Assembly (NCBI RefSeq): GCF_017654505.1
Contig: NW_024472221.1
Span: 310,001 to 374,000, forward strand
From: Polyodon spathula
Taxonomy: Eukaryota; Chordata; Actinopteri; Acipenseriformes; Polyodontidae
Direction of reading: 5' to 3'
Length of the DNA: 64,000 nucleotides
Below are positions 1 to 12,071 of the stretch, piece after piece (the stretch's first letter is position 1; each line of letters starts with the position of its first letter). The position numbers and the translations under genes were made by a program. Below the pieces are notes generated by a model. It did no database searches. It had not been told where the DNA came from and worked only from the letters and a program-made list of their open reading frames with translations.

Positions 1-242
1 TCAAAGCCACGCTCTTCCTACATCCTTTTTACTCATGAAACGTGAAGCATCGTAGGAAGCTGTGCAGCTGGAGGTGTTTCGAATTTCTTGGCCCACACTT
101 AATTGATTTCTGCTCTTCAGTTTAGGAATTCCTGTGGTGGTCCTTCAGTCAGTGCTTGGCTGTGTCAGTGGTGTTTGTGGACACAGGCTATGTCAGTGGT
201 GTTAGGGGGCACAATCGGGCAGCAGACAAACTAGTCAGTACA

Positions 243-293
243 TTGATGAAAGGGTTAGCCCACATGTTTATCTACTTCACTTTCTGATTGTGT
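243..293 (+). repeat. Degenerate hammerhead-like dispersed repeat, copy 1
   Basis: The stretch reads TTGATGA, then a GGG-TTAG-CCC hairpin, then CACATGTTTATCTACTTCAC. It resembles related stretches near 9265, 22443 and 23536, which share the tail GTTTGTCTACTTGACTTT or close to it. Compared with a hammerhead core (CUGANGA, stem II, GAAA), the first C has become T and GAAA is lost. It is therefore a dead or unrelated copy. Confidence 0.3.
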
Positions 294-1354
294 GTGAAGC
301 TTGTGAACACAGTTATGATTGAGAGCAGGCTACTGCAAATGCACTGAAAATCAGCCACTTTATTTAATGAAGTCAGTACTGTTTGTAGATGTTGCATTGT
401 AGTATATACACACAATTGAAATCAAGCTGGATACATTTTAAGATATAGTTTGATAATGTTTGTAGTATTTTTTTTTTTATTTTTATTATGGCTCTTTACA
501 GCCTGTCCTGTACTGGAATGCTGTAAAGAAATGAATGACCTTGGTTTGCCGGTGTTACTATTCTTACTGATGTAATAATAAGAACACAAATTAGAATACA
601 TAAGCAATGCATTAAAATTGCACTGTAGTTTTCCTAAGGTTCACATAAAGAGGAATCCTTTTTTTATATTTAAGTATTAACAGAAGTACTGACATAGCTT
701 TGAGCAACAGCACATGCTTAGTACACTAGCTATGAATATCTTGCTTTTTTACTAGGGAACAGAAGGTGGCGCTGTAATTCCATTAGGGAGCACACTGGGG
801 GTACGGCATACACACACTGCAGCAGATAATCATCTTTCAAAGCCTGGTAATGTGCATAGACCATGTCTGCTATGGACAGTGGCATGCTACATGCACTGTA
901 GTTCTTGCCATATTTTTATTCTAAAGCACTGGAGTATTGCTTTTCAGGGGATGCAGGCATCACAAAGTGATGGGGGTTAGAAAAAGTGATTTTGATGTGT
1001 ATGTCTCTTAGATTTGAACTGCCACCACAGCAGCAATTGTTTCTGATGCAGGGACATCACTTCCTCTGTATGCTTCAAAAGTTTCTGCAGTATGTCAGTC
1101 TTTTTTGTAATTTTTTTTTCTTCCTGGAAATGTAGAATAGTCACTTATCTGTGCAAGGACTGAGATCTCAAAACTCTAAATCTGATCAATATGGACCCTC
1201 AGTTAGTGTAGTGTTACAATATGATCAATTAAATATTAACACACAGCCAGCAGTATCAGGTATTTCTAAGGCAGTATTATTATTGTTAAAAGTGTACAAC
1301 GGTATTTGAATTTAAGTCTACACATCACACCTCTACTTTTTTAATATATAGACC

Positions 1355-1556
1355 TATATTGAAACGCTGTCTGCACTTGTAGAACCTGTGGAATTAGCCT
1401 GTTCCAATTCTGCAGTATTAAATATTTTCCCTGATGGAGTGCAGGATGCGCTCTGTCGCCTGCAGCTTGCCAGTTCGGGTCCAGGATATTCCATTGCTGA
1501 CCGTGGACTGGAGCTCCCAGGGAGCGGCGCACCATTTTTCCCTGAGCAAAAAAATT
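1355..1556. other. Segment open on both strands; possible exon of unsettled strand
   Basis: On + the segment follows an AG after a pyrimidine stretch and reads about 67 codons beginning TYIETLSALVEPVELACS before TAA. No good GT donor is visible on + except weak ones near 1401 (GTATTA) and 1437 (GTGCAG). On the minus strand a strong acceptor (TTTTTTTGCTCAG) opens a Ser/Gly/Pro-rich frame containing APLPGSSSPRSAMEYPG, ending in TAG. It could be an exon of the upstream gene, an exon of an antisense transcript, or coincidence. Only transcript data would settle it. Confidence 0.2.
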
Positions 1557-2389
1557 AAATACAGTTTTTAAAATTGCAGTTGGCTGTTTGTGCTACTAAT
1601 GCTGTCATACTGATGATACTTTTTAAGGTTCAAATAAAACATTTCTCAGTGTTATATAAAATGTTACCTATTTTGAGATTGTTTCCCAAGCATTAAGTTC
1701 TAGTTTGGTTTTCAAACTAAACAGCTGTGAACAGGAAGCCAGGCTGCAGGTGTGCATGTTCATGTGTTTGTAACAACCGTTTGAGGTGTTGCCTTCAAAT
1801 GGGCTTCCCCCCTTTTTCAGAGTCTCTCTCTCTCTCTCTCTTCGAATTTTATACTTTGTTTTCAGGATGTGGTTTTGACTCTTATTCGTGTAATCTCTGA
1901 AAACAGCCATCGATTTTATAACCAGCTAACCAAGGCACTGTCATCCGCTTTGGGCAGTGCGCTTGCTGGTGTGGGTTTTTAGTATCCAGTACAAAGTCGT
2001 CAATGTTGGTAAACCAAAAGATACAAATATAAAATGTGAGGGCTTGTCCTGTGCTGAAGAATTTCTTCCAGCACATTTCAAATCCTTGTTATCTGTAGCA
2101 TTGTTCCAATTACGAATACTGCAGGAGATAAAAACGTTTAGGCATCCTGGTGATTTAATTCAACAACTATTGGTTTCCCCATTCTCCATTTTGAGGGAAT
2201 CCGGACGTTCTCAACTCTGTATTTCTGCTGCAGACATTTTCAGTTCACCATATTATGAAATTAAACGGGCTCTGCGTTTTCTTGCTGTTCATTTTAGCTT
2301 GTTCTGTTGGTTTTCGATTTGACACGTAGCTGGATTAATTTATTTTATATTTATTTCCTGTAATTTGTAAAGTACTGCTATTTAGAACA

Positions 2390-2477
2390 TGCAGGTATCT
2401 CAAAGACAAATCAAAAGTTCCCTCTGTTTCCTGGTAACTAACCACTTTCATTTTTTGTTTTGTTTAGTTCAGACTCA
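2390..2477 (+). repeat. Dispersed repeat fragment related to 22350-22446
   Basis: This piece and the one at 22350-22446 share, in order, a CAAAGACAAA block, a TTCCTGG block and a TTAGTTCAGACTSACT block. The downstream copy runs directly into a hammerhead-like repeat, so both may be ends of the same retroelement family. No coding remnant is visible. Confidence 0.35.
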
Positions 2478-3035
2478 CTACAACCAGAGCATGTGCCCTT
2501 AACATTTAAACCTTTCATGCCAAAGCCTTTGTGTTTATATTTTCTTGCACTTGTGAAGTACTGCTCTGTTGAGGAGTGCTTTTACATTTATAAAGCATGG
2601 CTGGTATGCTGGAATCCCATTAAGTGGCAGCCTGGGGAACTCTTTTGAGAATATGTGCAGAGGATGCATCTTGTCAAGGTGACACACAGAGTTAGCTGAG
2701 CGTTTCTTGCCAGTGTGTAAATGTTGATAAATACAGCCATACCTACCTCTGATTTAAAAAGAAAATGGGTGCTGTGCTGTAAGAAATGTGGAGACCCTTG
2801 ATTGATGGCAGTGTTGTATGTCAAAGCTGGAAGTCATATCTCTTTGCCCCTATCTGAGGAACAAAAAAGCAGAGCGACCCAGCATTAGGAATCACCAGGA
2901 ATTTATTCTGTCATTATTTCAATGATGTACTAATCATTCCCTGAACTTGGCTATTAACACCCACCACAAGGCTTAATGATTTTGATTTACTGTGACGAAT
3001 CTCCAGTTGTTTCCTGCAGTATCTAATGGAGATTG

Positions 3036-3059
3036 AAAAAAAAAAAAAAAAAAAAAAAA
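3036..3059 (+). repeat. Poly(A) run
   Basis: This is an uninterrupted run of 24 A. It may be the tail of a retroposed copy, but I see no clear element attached to it. Confidence 0.8.
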
Positions 3060-3538
3060 TGATGTCACATTCAGACAGAGTTGCCTCCAGCTGGAAGGGT
3101 CTTATCTTTAACCACCCACTGTACTTTGTCATTTCATTGTGTGGGTTGTGTATATTTAATTGTTTTAAATAAACCAAATTAATAACCGATAGTATGTAGC
3201 AGTTAACAGAAGCATCTCAAGGCAATTTAACTAGTAAAGCATTTTTTGTATTAATAAATGTGCGTAGAATAAGGAGATTAATGTTCCTGTCTGATATTAA
3301 ACTCTGCTCTAAAGTGCTACAGTTACAATACCTGGATTACACATTGTGCATTTTAGATGTCTATAGATATGCACACAGCAAGTTCAAATCAATAGTAATA
3401 TATATTTAAAATGCTTATCTGTGTTTGCAGTTTGTGAAGGTGTCATAGGTAGATCATGCTTAACAAACTAATAGGTATAACAACTATCTAGATTAGGTTA
3501 AATGAGTAAAGGTGACTTCTTAAAGGAGGGTGTTTCTC

Positions 3539-3712
3539 CAGTGATGGAAGTAAGACTCCCATTACATAGCAGTTTGATCCATTTCTGGTTTTACTAGGAG
3601 TTTAATATGACACACCTAAACTTGTTATCTATACACTGTGGCTAATCAAGCTTGTATTAAAACCTGGAGTGGATGAAACTGCTATGCACTAGGAGTCTTA
3701 CTTCCACCCCTG
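3539..3712. mobile_element. Short inverted-repeat transposon (CAGGGRTGGAA family), copy 1
   Basis: The element is 174 bp and begins CAGTGATGGAAGTAAGACTC. Its right end, read in reverse complement, begins CAGGGGTGGAAGTAAGACTC, so about 55 bp at each end are inverted copies. Related copies lie at 41478-41637 and 50788-50953, with a partial one at 23594-23672. Flanks are TTCTC and GTCTC, compatible with a 5-bp target duplication that has mutated once. There is no coding capacity, so it is a non-autonomous (MITE-like) element whose superfamily I cannot name. Confidence 0.75.
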
Positions 3713-3931
3713 GTCTCTGTAAAATGGTCTGCAGAAACACCGGCAGTAGGGAGTTGAGCCGCCATGGGCAGTCAAGGCTCTAGTAATCCGTCACCTGAGT
3801 GAAGGCCAGTTTACACAAAAGCATGTGCTTCACGTCAAAGGTGTTCTTATAGTGTTTGGTTCAAACCGGTTTAATATCTGTGCGAGTTCGACCCAAGCTC
3901 TGACTAACATGTGTTCTTGTTGTCTGAGCAG

Positions 3932-4003
3932 CAGCAGGGCATCCTCCAGGAGTACCTGGTAGCGTTGACCACGGATCAGCAACTCCATGTCCACACAGTG
4001 CAG
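3932..4003 (+). CDS. zzef1: Penultimate coding exon of the upstream gene, probably ZZEF1
   Basis: This is a 72-nt, phase 0/0 exon encoding 24 residues beginning QQGILQEYLVALTTDQQ and ending HVHTVQ. The acceptor lies in a CAGCAGCAG triplet behind a good branch-point-like CTGACTAAC and a pyrimidine-rich stretch, so the start could be 3 or 6 nt later. The donor is CAG|GTATGG. It joins in frame to the exon at 5287. The peptide looks like an amphipathic helical repeat segment, with no domain signature in so short a piece. ZZEF1 is a very large ZZ zinc-finger and EF-hand protein, which I infer here from gene order: in human it sits directly upstream of ATP2A3 on the same strand. I cannot confirm the match from the peptide itself. 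Confidence 0.6.
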
Positions 4004-5286
4004 GTATGGACTCCACATCAAATGAACTGCTGCCTCTCAGTCAGGCTGTATTTTTTTAATGGATTTTTCTGCAGATCTCTGGAAAATCCTGATGTAAATT
4101 CTAGCAAATCCCTCCAAGGGGGAAACAAAATGTTTTGCATGTTTTTAAATATGCAGTTTGTGAGGATTTGTGTATTTAAGTCCTGCTTCCCTATGTCACA
4201 TGACTCGGTGTCTCTCTTTTTTTTCCTAGCCATTTGCCTTTGTTTGCAACTGCTTGTTTATGGAACAAATACTAACCGCAGCACAGGGACAGGAAATATG
4301 GAAATGATTCAGATCTGCCGCTGTCAGAGCACGCTCCGAGCGCTTGGATTTCTTTTATTATAATAGATTTTTTATTTAGATTTTTGTTATGCTGGCAGAT
4401 AATTCTGTTTTAGGAGCTGCTGGTCAATATGTAATTCAGTGTAGTCATTGTAATCATTTGCACTAGTTTCGCTTGTGTTTAATGATTAGGATGAGCAATA
4501 AGTGATCCTATATAATAAGACTACAGTACTTCCAATCATCCCCTAGGCTTTTACTTGATAAAGATCCCTTACTATTCTCTGTTGGGTTTCTGGTCATTAT
4601 AACTCCTTCTTTATCTGTGCTATTTAAAGACTTCTCAAGCATCCGGTGACTTTTATAGCATTCTCCTTTCTTATTTCTGCATGTGTGCAATGTATAGGTG
4701 CACTTCTCTTTTTACACAATTGCAGTTTAACTCCACTGTGCCCACCACTTGTACCATGTCCAGAGAACACACTGAAACCTTTTTAAACCTACTGAAATGT
4801 TGCTAAAACAGTCCAGCTGTGCACCTTCAGACCGTCTGCCTGAGTGCACCCTCACTTGGCAGTAAATACATTAAACTGATGAAGTTTAAAAAAAGGAAAT
4901 TGCTTTATGGAGAAGGCAAGCTTATATAATCCTTTGCACCTTTTCTTACATTGACATTGAAGTTCACGTCGTACAGCAGATTTACATTATTATCTTTTGA
5001 CCTAAATAAAGAATGATAGATTCTGCTCCTTGGTTCTAGTTGCACCAGAGTACTCTCTTGTGGCATTACGGTGTCAGCTGTGATACAGTATACTAAAAAT
5101 AGAAATCTACCAGGGCTTATTTCAAATTCACTAGCTTAACACCTCCCACTCCCAAACTGTGGGCCTGTTTTTTTATGTCACGACTTGCCAGCATATATTT
5201 TTCAATGTGCGATGAAACTGATGTGATGGATAGATAAGATGCCTGCTATCCATAATACCAACGTAAAAACCTCTTTTACTTTTCAG
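4004..5286 (+). other. Last intron of the upstream gene
   Basis: This 1,283-nt GT-AG intron runs from the GTATGG donor to a CTTTTACTTTTCAG acceptor. I see no repeat or RNA gene in it. Confidence 0.6.
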
Positions 5287-5367
5287 GCACTGAAGAACAT
5301 CGCTGCCATTAGCCTCGCCATCAATTACCCAAATAAATCAACAAAACTGTTGAGTGTGTCACCTTAA
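5287..5367 (+). CDS. zzef1: Terminal coding exon of the upstream gene, probably ZZEF1 C-terminus
   Basis: After a strong acceptor (ACTTTTCAG) the exon reads 26 residues, starting ALKNIAAISLAINYPNK and ending LLSVSP, followed by TAA at 5365-5367. Joined to the 3932-4003 exon it gives a 50-residue C-terminal tail in frame, without a stop and with a normal splice pair. This is why I accept both exons despite their short length. The next gene on the same strand is the ATP2A3-like pump, matching the human ZZEF1-ATP2A3 order and orientation. The identity is inferred from that context; the existence of a terminal exon here is better supported than its name. Confidence 0.62.
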   Translation, partial: ALKNIAAISLAINYPNKSTKLLSVSP

Positions 5368-5772
5368 CTTGAGAACATCTGCAGAGCTTCGTGGAGGACT
5401 CAAAGGGCCTGGGAAATGATGCACCCTTGACTGTCTGTCTTCCAGCAAAGCTGACCTTGAAAGAGGGAGACAGTGTCCTGTCTGTGTGGAGCGGTGCATT
5501 TCATGCTGAAATGAATCAGCAACGTACTCCTGGAAAACGGGATTAAAACAGAAGAGCTCTAGAATTGAAATCATTTCCTTTCTTTTCATACTTGAAGAAG
5601 GTGTTTTGTTTTTTTTAACCCTTTTGCAGAGCCAGAACCATAATGTGGCTTATTAATCATTTGCAGTTCCTCAATAATCCAACTTTATATGCCAAATATA
5701 ATTTTATCATGATTTTCCTTTTCATTTTAGGTCATTTTATTAAGTAGATCAGGTTAAATCTTTTTTTCTCTC

Positions 5773-5855
5773 TTTTTTTTTTTTTTTTTTTTTTTTTACA
5801 CCCTGAAGATAGTCTAATCACCTGAACAACAATTATAGCACAGACCAGAAAAAAA

Positions 5856-5922
<67 letters not shown>

Positions 5923-5926
5923 TTTT
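5773..5926. repeat. Compound poly(T), poly(A) and (AT)n tract
   Basis: A run of 25 T (5773-5797) is followed about 50 bp later by about 25 A (5849-5873). These lead directly into (AT)n to 5914 and then a T run. The T run and the A run are complementary and could fold into a long hairpin in RNA. Confidence 0.85.
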
Positions 5927-7334
5927 AATTTTTTTTTTTTAATGTTTTAACAGTGTTTGTGTTGGACGTTTTCTGTTGGGGATATGAAGATAGTTTTAAT
6001 CTTGAAGTAAATTCCAACTTACTAGTTATTGCCTAGCCATTTAAGATTCTTGTTATTATTGCTTGCAAATGCAGAAATATTCTGTTTATGTAATGTAAAA
6101 AAAGCGCTCTGAATGGTTTTGGATTGTAGCCCAAGCGTGGTCAGTCCCCTGCAGACTCGTTCAGCTTGCCTAGTCTAACAGCCATGGTATGCTTCTGGTG
6201 AATGAACCCACAGCCAAAAGAACAGCAGTTTTCCTGGCATGTCTTGGTTTCCACCTTGGAGTAGTTGCTGTGATAGTTCTGCGAGGGATCTTTAGTGGAT
6301 TAGAACATGTTTTCCTGAAGTGGTAGCACTGAGTATGCTCGCTACAGTGTGTTTGTACTGTTCTGGGTATGGTATAACGGTAACACGAACTACACTCTTT
6401 TTCTTGTAGATTTGGTAATAACAAATAACGATAGTGTTCTATAACAATACATCACATGAGATTTCTACATTATTGAAAAGTAGAGATCAAACCCACCCCA
6501 CCCACTACAGGAATGTTATTTGGTTTATTTAAAATTGGCTATTTCTGAAGCAATCTTGAGGGCAATTCCTTCTGTAAGCTGCGTTGCCAGTTTAAATAAA
6601 ACCATCTTTTTAGAGGATTCCAACTTTTATAAACACAGGGACTGATCTAAAGAAATGCTTCAGGCGCACACCGGGCTGTACTTGAAAGAAGATTTAGAGG
6701 CACTTCCATGTTAACCAAAAATGTGTTTTTGTTTGTTTGAACTATGGTGGAAGGTGGGGTTTCTCAAAACTGCTATGAAGTACACCGCCAAGGAAGCCAT
6801 TCCAACCACACTTTGTTTATATAGATGTATATTCTGTTGAGGATTCCTGTCTTTTCCCCAGAGCGCCTGAAGATATTATGCTCTGCATCGCTGTCAGAAC
6901 AAGTATCAGCACCTCAATCATTTAAAATGTGCCTATCGCTATACCAAGCAATCCCAATTACATTTTCATATCATACTTTATAAAAGAATTAGCGTTTATC
7001 CAGATTTTCTTTTTTTTAATGAAGTGTAATACTGTTTTGGGTTCTAATGGTTTTTTTATTTTTTGTTTTAATAAGTTTATACGGCTAGTTTTTGTTTGAA
7101 AATCGCCATAAGGTTTTGAGTGTATGTTATATAGCTGTAAATTATTGTGCAATGCAGGAATGAATTATGCAGATTTAAAAAAAGATAAATATTATGTCTT
7201 CTCATACTTCAGGATAGAACACCATATTGTAATAATGATATTCATTTTTTTTTTTTTTTTTTTTAAATGGACCTGTTAAACAATATACTTGTATGACCTG
7301 TAATAATCTTTGCTTTTGTATGTGAAAGAGTCAC

Positions 7335-7340
7335 ATTAAA
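7335..7340 (+). promoter_or_regulatory. Candidate polyadenylation signal ATTAAA
   Basis: The common variant hexamer ATTAAA lies 1,967 nt past the upstream gene's stop. AATAAA at 6595-6600 is an alternative. Cleavage-site mapping would be needed to choose between them. Confidence 0.25.
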
Positions 7341-8439
7341 AAGAAATGCTGCAAATGTGGTCGATAGTTGTTTCAGTTTAATTTGCTTCAAAACGCTGTT
7401 TGTTTTTAAATCTGTTCTTCGGCAGACCATCTAACATCTTAGAGGCTGTGGTTAGTCTTCTTGGGACGAGAACCTGGGTAAAACAAGAACCTGTTTATGG
7501 CGTTCAGTTCTGATCCTGTCCGATACTGGGATCTAACCCTAGCTGAGCCTGCTGTGCTTTGATGGGAGTCCTCAAATGAACATCAGATGCTCTGTGAAGT
7601 GCTGTCTCTTCTAGATTGCCCTGGTCCTGCTTTATCAGACAGTAGATTGCCAACAAAATAATTCCATAAATCTTACCTGCACTGCACTTCTGTTTTCATG
7701 TATAAACTGCTCCGGTATCCAGCACCTTATCGGTTATAGAAGCCGCTCAGTTTTCATGCCACGCTTCCAGGTGAAGTCTGTGACATTTGTGTTTCTTTGG
7801 TCATTTCACCTGGAGAGTAAAATTATCTCCACCCCATTAAAGCATTCTTTCCTGTCATTAACTAACCAGCTGCTTCCCTCTAAAGACTGACGTGCTTTGC
7901 ATAGTACAGTAACATGCCATTATTGTAAATAATGATGCACTTAAAACTGCACAGTGAGGGAAAAACAGCAAATGCAAGAGCATGACTTGTAAGATTTGAA
8001 TTATTTCACTACAGGACATTAATGGGTTCCTGTACAGTCTCCCGTAACCTGGGCTAAATTCACAAAAAATAATGTTTGAAATTTTCTGCTGTTCTGTTTC
8101 ATGCGGTTCAAGCTACAGATATGAAAAAAAAGATCTATAACTGATGACTCAATTTAGCCCCCTCATCTAGCTGACTCAGCCTGCCTTTTTTGCAAAGTAA
8201 CCAGCCAAACTGAAGGATTTTAAATGCTGTGAAAAAAAAAAATTGTAGGTGCGGGGTTATGACTTTAGTTTAACTCTCCTGCATACTGGATTTGTTAGTC
8301 CTACCTGTCCAGCCCCCACAGATGAAAAATTAAAGTAAAATCAGATTTACAGATGTGTCATTCGGTAAATGAATCAATATCCCCAAAAATTGCTATAAAA
8401 ATGTAACATTTATAATTTTAATAATTGAAAATACGAATA

Positions 8440-8621
8440 CAGCGCTCCCCCTTCATATCGCTGTAGTCGGGAGCCATAGTTGAGAGGCTGTGCATATTTG
8501 TGTTCCACCTTCTAACCAAAATGAAAGTCCTAATGAGGTGTCTTTAGGGGGAACTAGGAGCCATGACCATGTCTCCTTCAAACTGGTTCTTCAAGGGTCC
8601 ATCTTATAAAAGGGAGCATTG
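8440..8621. mobile_element. TA-flanked short inverted-repeat transposon
   Basis: The left end reads TA|CAGCGCTCCCCCTTCATAT. The right end in reverse complement reads TA|CAATGCTCCCTTTTATAAG. The unit is 182 bp, flanked by TA on both sides as in Tc1/mariner-class insertions. The CAGNGCTCCC terminus resembles pogo/Tigger-like ends. It is non-coding and non-autonomous. Confidence 0.6.
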
Positions 8622-9264
8622 TATGTAGGTAATCTATTCCTGTTTCTGTTCTATAACTGTTCCTTCACGCCCATAAGTATTGTCACTCTCTGTTGACGTC
8701 ATTATCATTCCCCTGAACAGCAAGCAATTCATGCTGATTGTGATCGAATGTTCTAACGCTGGGGTTCTTGGTCCTTAGCCCAGATTCTTTCCAGTTCCTA
8801 ATACAGTTGATCGTTCGCTGAATCGTGTTGAAGGTCATATGCATTTTTTATTGTGTGCAGGACGAGTGGATTTTACTGTCCTTGAAATAGACAAATAGTG
8901 TTCTTGTTCTAAGCTCCCAGTGGAATCCTCAGTGAAGGTCAGCAACCTGTACTCCCTGACTGCATGACTCTCCTGCTCACCATGCCGCTGTCCCTTTACC
9001 AGGTCGGCACCTGCAGACCAGCAGCGTCTAGTTTAGACAATTCAAAGTGTTGTCTGTGGACACTCCTGCATGGTGCAAGCTGATGAAATAACATGGGTCA
9101 CATGCTCTAGCTGGGATCAGGAACTGTTTGGAGCAAAACTAGAGGGCATTCTGTTGCAGAAACTCTCAGCATTGCATCACTGCAAGTCAGCACTCCTCAC
9201 TATATAACCTTTTTCATAACCTTACATAAGCTATATAACAATTTCCAGCACTCCTCGTTACACG

Positions 9265-9300
9265 ATAGCACAAGCCAAACGTTTGTCTACTTGACTTTCT
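9265..9300 (+). repeat. Degenerate hammerhead-like dispersed repeat, copy 2
   Basis: It contains AGCACAAGCC, CAAACGTTTGTCTACTTGAC and a TTTCTT tail, shared with 22443-22483 and 23536-23571. The CTGAAGA half is eroded. Confidence 0.35.
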
Positions 9301-10837
9301 TAATGTTTTGAAGTTATGGATGATCATTGGAACCTAGAATGAGTGACGCCTCCACTTTAAGTGTATTGTAGACTTAAATTGAGAAATACTAAAAGTAACT
9401 TCATAAATTCAATGACAAACATTTTAGACTAGAAGTCTTTCTCTGTGTCAATTTCTTTTAGGGTTTCCAAATTTAGTACTGTTGAGTATTTAATAGTTAT
9501 TGATGAACTGAAATATGTAAAAATATATATATTTAACAGAGATACGTAAAGTTGTTATACCACTTATTATTTTGCATTACGTTGAGGTTTTTTTTTCTTT
9601 TGTTTGTTAATTATTGAGCAGGTGAATGCTCAGGGGGCAAACAACATGAAAAGAATCTCAATGCTGTTTTACTGTCAGCTACAGAAGGCTGCTGATGCTG
9701 TTAATGTAAGCAACTTGAAAAACAACCTCCCATTTCTACAATTTCCCACTAACACTTTCTCATGAACCCTCCCTACCCCGAGCCAGGAAAGAGACCTGGC
9801 AAACAAGGCACCTCCAAGGCACACAGCAGGGGGGCCAGCAGGAAGCTTGTACCTGCGGACAGTGTCTCCACCTGTCAGCAGGATTCCCCTGCCATTGGGA
9901 GCCCTGCTTAGTCATGTCAGATAAAGAATGAATTATCACTCCAGGGGGGTTCCGTGCAGGGAGATCCGGTTCATCTCGGGCTCCGATAGTGAAAGAAATC
10001 TTTTGAAGCAACCCCAGCATTAAAACCCTCCAGAAGGATGTTCTCTTTCATTGCCTGAAAAGTAACAGATGGATGAGGGAGGGAGGAGGGGATCAGGGGT
10101 GGTGTTCACATTTGATAAAGACGCTGCTGTTGAGAGTGCATTTGCTTGATTGTTGATCTGAAGCTCAGCCTCCCTACCTCTCTCTGGCTGAGACCTTGTG
10201 TATTTGGAAGAGCTCCACACACACACACACCCCCCGTTACTGCCAGGCGGCAGCAGATCAGCTAACGACTCACTGAATTCTCAAACGCAATTGAAAACCC
10301 AAACAGCCCATCTATAGTCATCATATTAACATGAGCTGACTGCAGATCTTGGGTGTTTAATACAGGGTGTTTAAACATCAGATCCCAGGCTGGGTTTAAT
10401 ACAGTGTGTAACTGAATAAGGTTGGTAAGGGTATCCACAGCCAATTTTTGTGTAACGTCACTTGGGCAGCAGACATAGAACTGTGGTGTTAGGGTATTAG
10501 ACTACTCCAAGCTGGATTTGGGGCACCTGCCTAGTTAGACTCTTAATGCCATCATATGAAAGGAGTTTTTAAAAAGCAGTACTTACACTGGAGGATTAAA
10601 TTATCTTCAGCCTGTGCTACACTTGACCCGGTCTCCCAGCCCAGTACATTGTGGGCAGGAGATTTGTGAAATTGGTTCTATTAGCAATTTGACAAGTGCA
10701 GCAGCAGTTTAATGTGTAAAGGCGTCTTGCATATTCAGCAGAGCTGGTGTTCTGCATCTCAATCGCGTCCTTCAAAATTGCAGGCAGGCACTGAGGCTGC
10801 AGCAGTTTCATAAAGAGTGAAGGGCTGAGTCACGCAG

Positions 10838-10984
10838 CCCGCTCTGAGTCACCGCTCTGCGAGAGAGAGGGCATGCCATGCCATCATCGGAGAAAAAGAA
10901 ATTGAAGAGCTCCAGCGAGTGGGATTACAGCTGAATGTTCAAAATGACAGTGAAGTCAGTCGCTGTTCTATCACAACCTGCCAG
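10838..10984 (+). other. Exon-like open frame of unknown identity
   Basis: The segment is 147 nt, exactly 49 codons in phase 0/0, between CACGCAG and CAG|GTAACC. Its second half reads IIGEKEIEELQRVGLQLNV, which looks like a short helical protein segment. The frame stays open upstream only to a TGA at 10826. The acceptor lacks a pyrimidine tract, and neither neighbouring gene obviously needs an exon here. I recognise no family. It may be a chance frame or an untranslated or alternative exon of a transcript in the spacer. Confidence 0.18.
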
Positions 10985-12071
10985 GTAACCCCCAGAGCCC
11001 AGTCGAAACCCCCAGTGCGTGGGCGCCTCGGAGCCCCAGGGATTGAAACGCAGAGACGCACATGCAAATCTTCTGTGCCTGCAGTAGAAGGTTTCGAAAG
11101 ATAGCAGGGCTGCTGGAAGCAGCTACATGGTATTCAGATGGGTGCATTTCATCAGCATTGCGGTATTTGGAAGCACACATTTCCTGCTTGATCCACAAAT
11201 ACATACAAATAAATCCGGCAAAGAGCTGGCTTTGCTTCCTTATTACATCCATTCCCAAGACAGAAACCACCTTTCTGTCACAGGATTCACTCACAGACCG
11301 TTTACACAAAGATACAGTGAGAAACACTTTATAGAATCACCGCATATTGTCATGAAAAATCAGCCTTTATAAGACTAGCCCTTAATATGTTGTTTTTTTG
11401 TATTTATTAATTCACATTTTATCTTGGTGTGGTTTGGGGGTGGTGCATTGACTATGGAAGTCTGTTACAGATGTAAGTCGTAGCACTGGGGTTCACAGCC
11501 CTTGCTTGTATTAATACTGTTCTCATAATGTTTGTGCAGAGGTACTGTGAACATATACAATGATTAACTTTTCTAATGATCTTTCTGCTGGTTTATCAGA
11601 TTCAAAGCAAGGCTGTGTTACCGGGTAGACGAAGGACGTATTGCCGTAATTAGATCAGATTCCTGCATAGGGACCCTGGGGCACAGCCTATAGAGGATAC
11701 CAATAATTGCATGGCTATAATTATCGAGATGAGTCGGTGCTGTTAACCCCACTATTTTTATGCAATTCCACCGAGTGCAGTGCGGGCAATTGGTCTCTGT
11801 TTTAAAGATTCAGCTCAGCAGGGCGATTCTATTGAATAAAAATGATATGCAATGGACTACCAGTGTAGAATGGATCATCCCATTGGTTTGTTAAAATAGG
11901 TTAGCTGGCCTTATTCTACAATTGCCCCTAAGAGCAAGGGGATGATGAATGCCACTACTCATATCATATCCAAACTATCAGCTAACTGCTCTGGTCCTTG
12001 TATATGGTACAGTCTGCAGTCATTCTATACATTTTTTAACAGATTTGTAATGTATCCTCTGTAAGAATCTA

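Larger units (their letters stand above)
1..3931 (+). other. Probable intron sequence of the upstream gene, no secure exon
   Basis: This stretch precedes the first exon I can defend. It is AT-rich and holds a short TC tract (1823-1840), a run of 24 A (3036-3059), a short inverted-repeat transposon (3539-3712) and a degenerate hammerhead-like repeat (243-293). One segment (1355-1556) is open on both strands and is listed separately. A 366-nt open frame at 1957-2322 has no recognisable domain and I treat it as chance. If the upstream gene is as long as ZZEF1, most of its exons lie left of this window. Confidence 0.5.
5368..7360 (+). other. Likely 3' UTR of the upstream gene
   Basis: This AT-rich stretch follows the TAA stop. 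It contains homopolymer and (AT)n sequence at 5773-5926 and no open frame of note. Candidate polyadenylation hexamers are AATAAA at 6595-6600 and ATTAAA at 7335-7340. The second lies in sequence typical of a 3' end, just after a T-rich block. Where the transcript really stops cannot be read from sequence alone. Confidence 0.4.
7361..12071. other. Intergenic spacer, first part
   Basis: Apart from the short transposon at 8440-8621, a hammerhead-like repeat at 9265-9300 and an exon-like frame at 10838-10984, I see no gene here. The minus-strand open frames between 9760 and 10440 have no recognisable domain. Confidence 0.5.

Noticed and set aside
1957..2322. A 121-codon open frame on +, among the longest in the window
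   Set aside because: No recognisable domain, no matching splice sites, and composition like the surrounding AT-rich DNA. In 64 kb a frame of this length can occur by chance.
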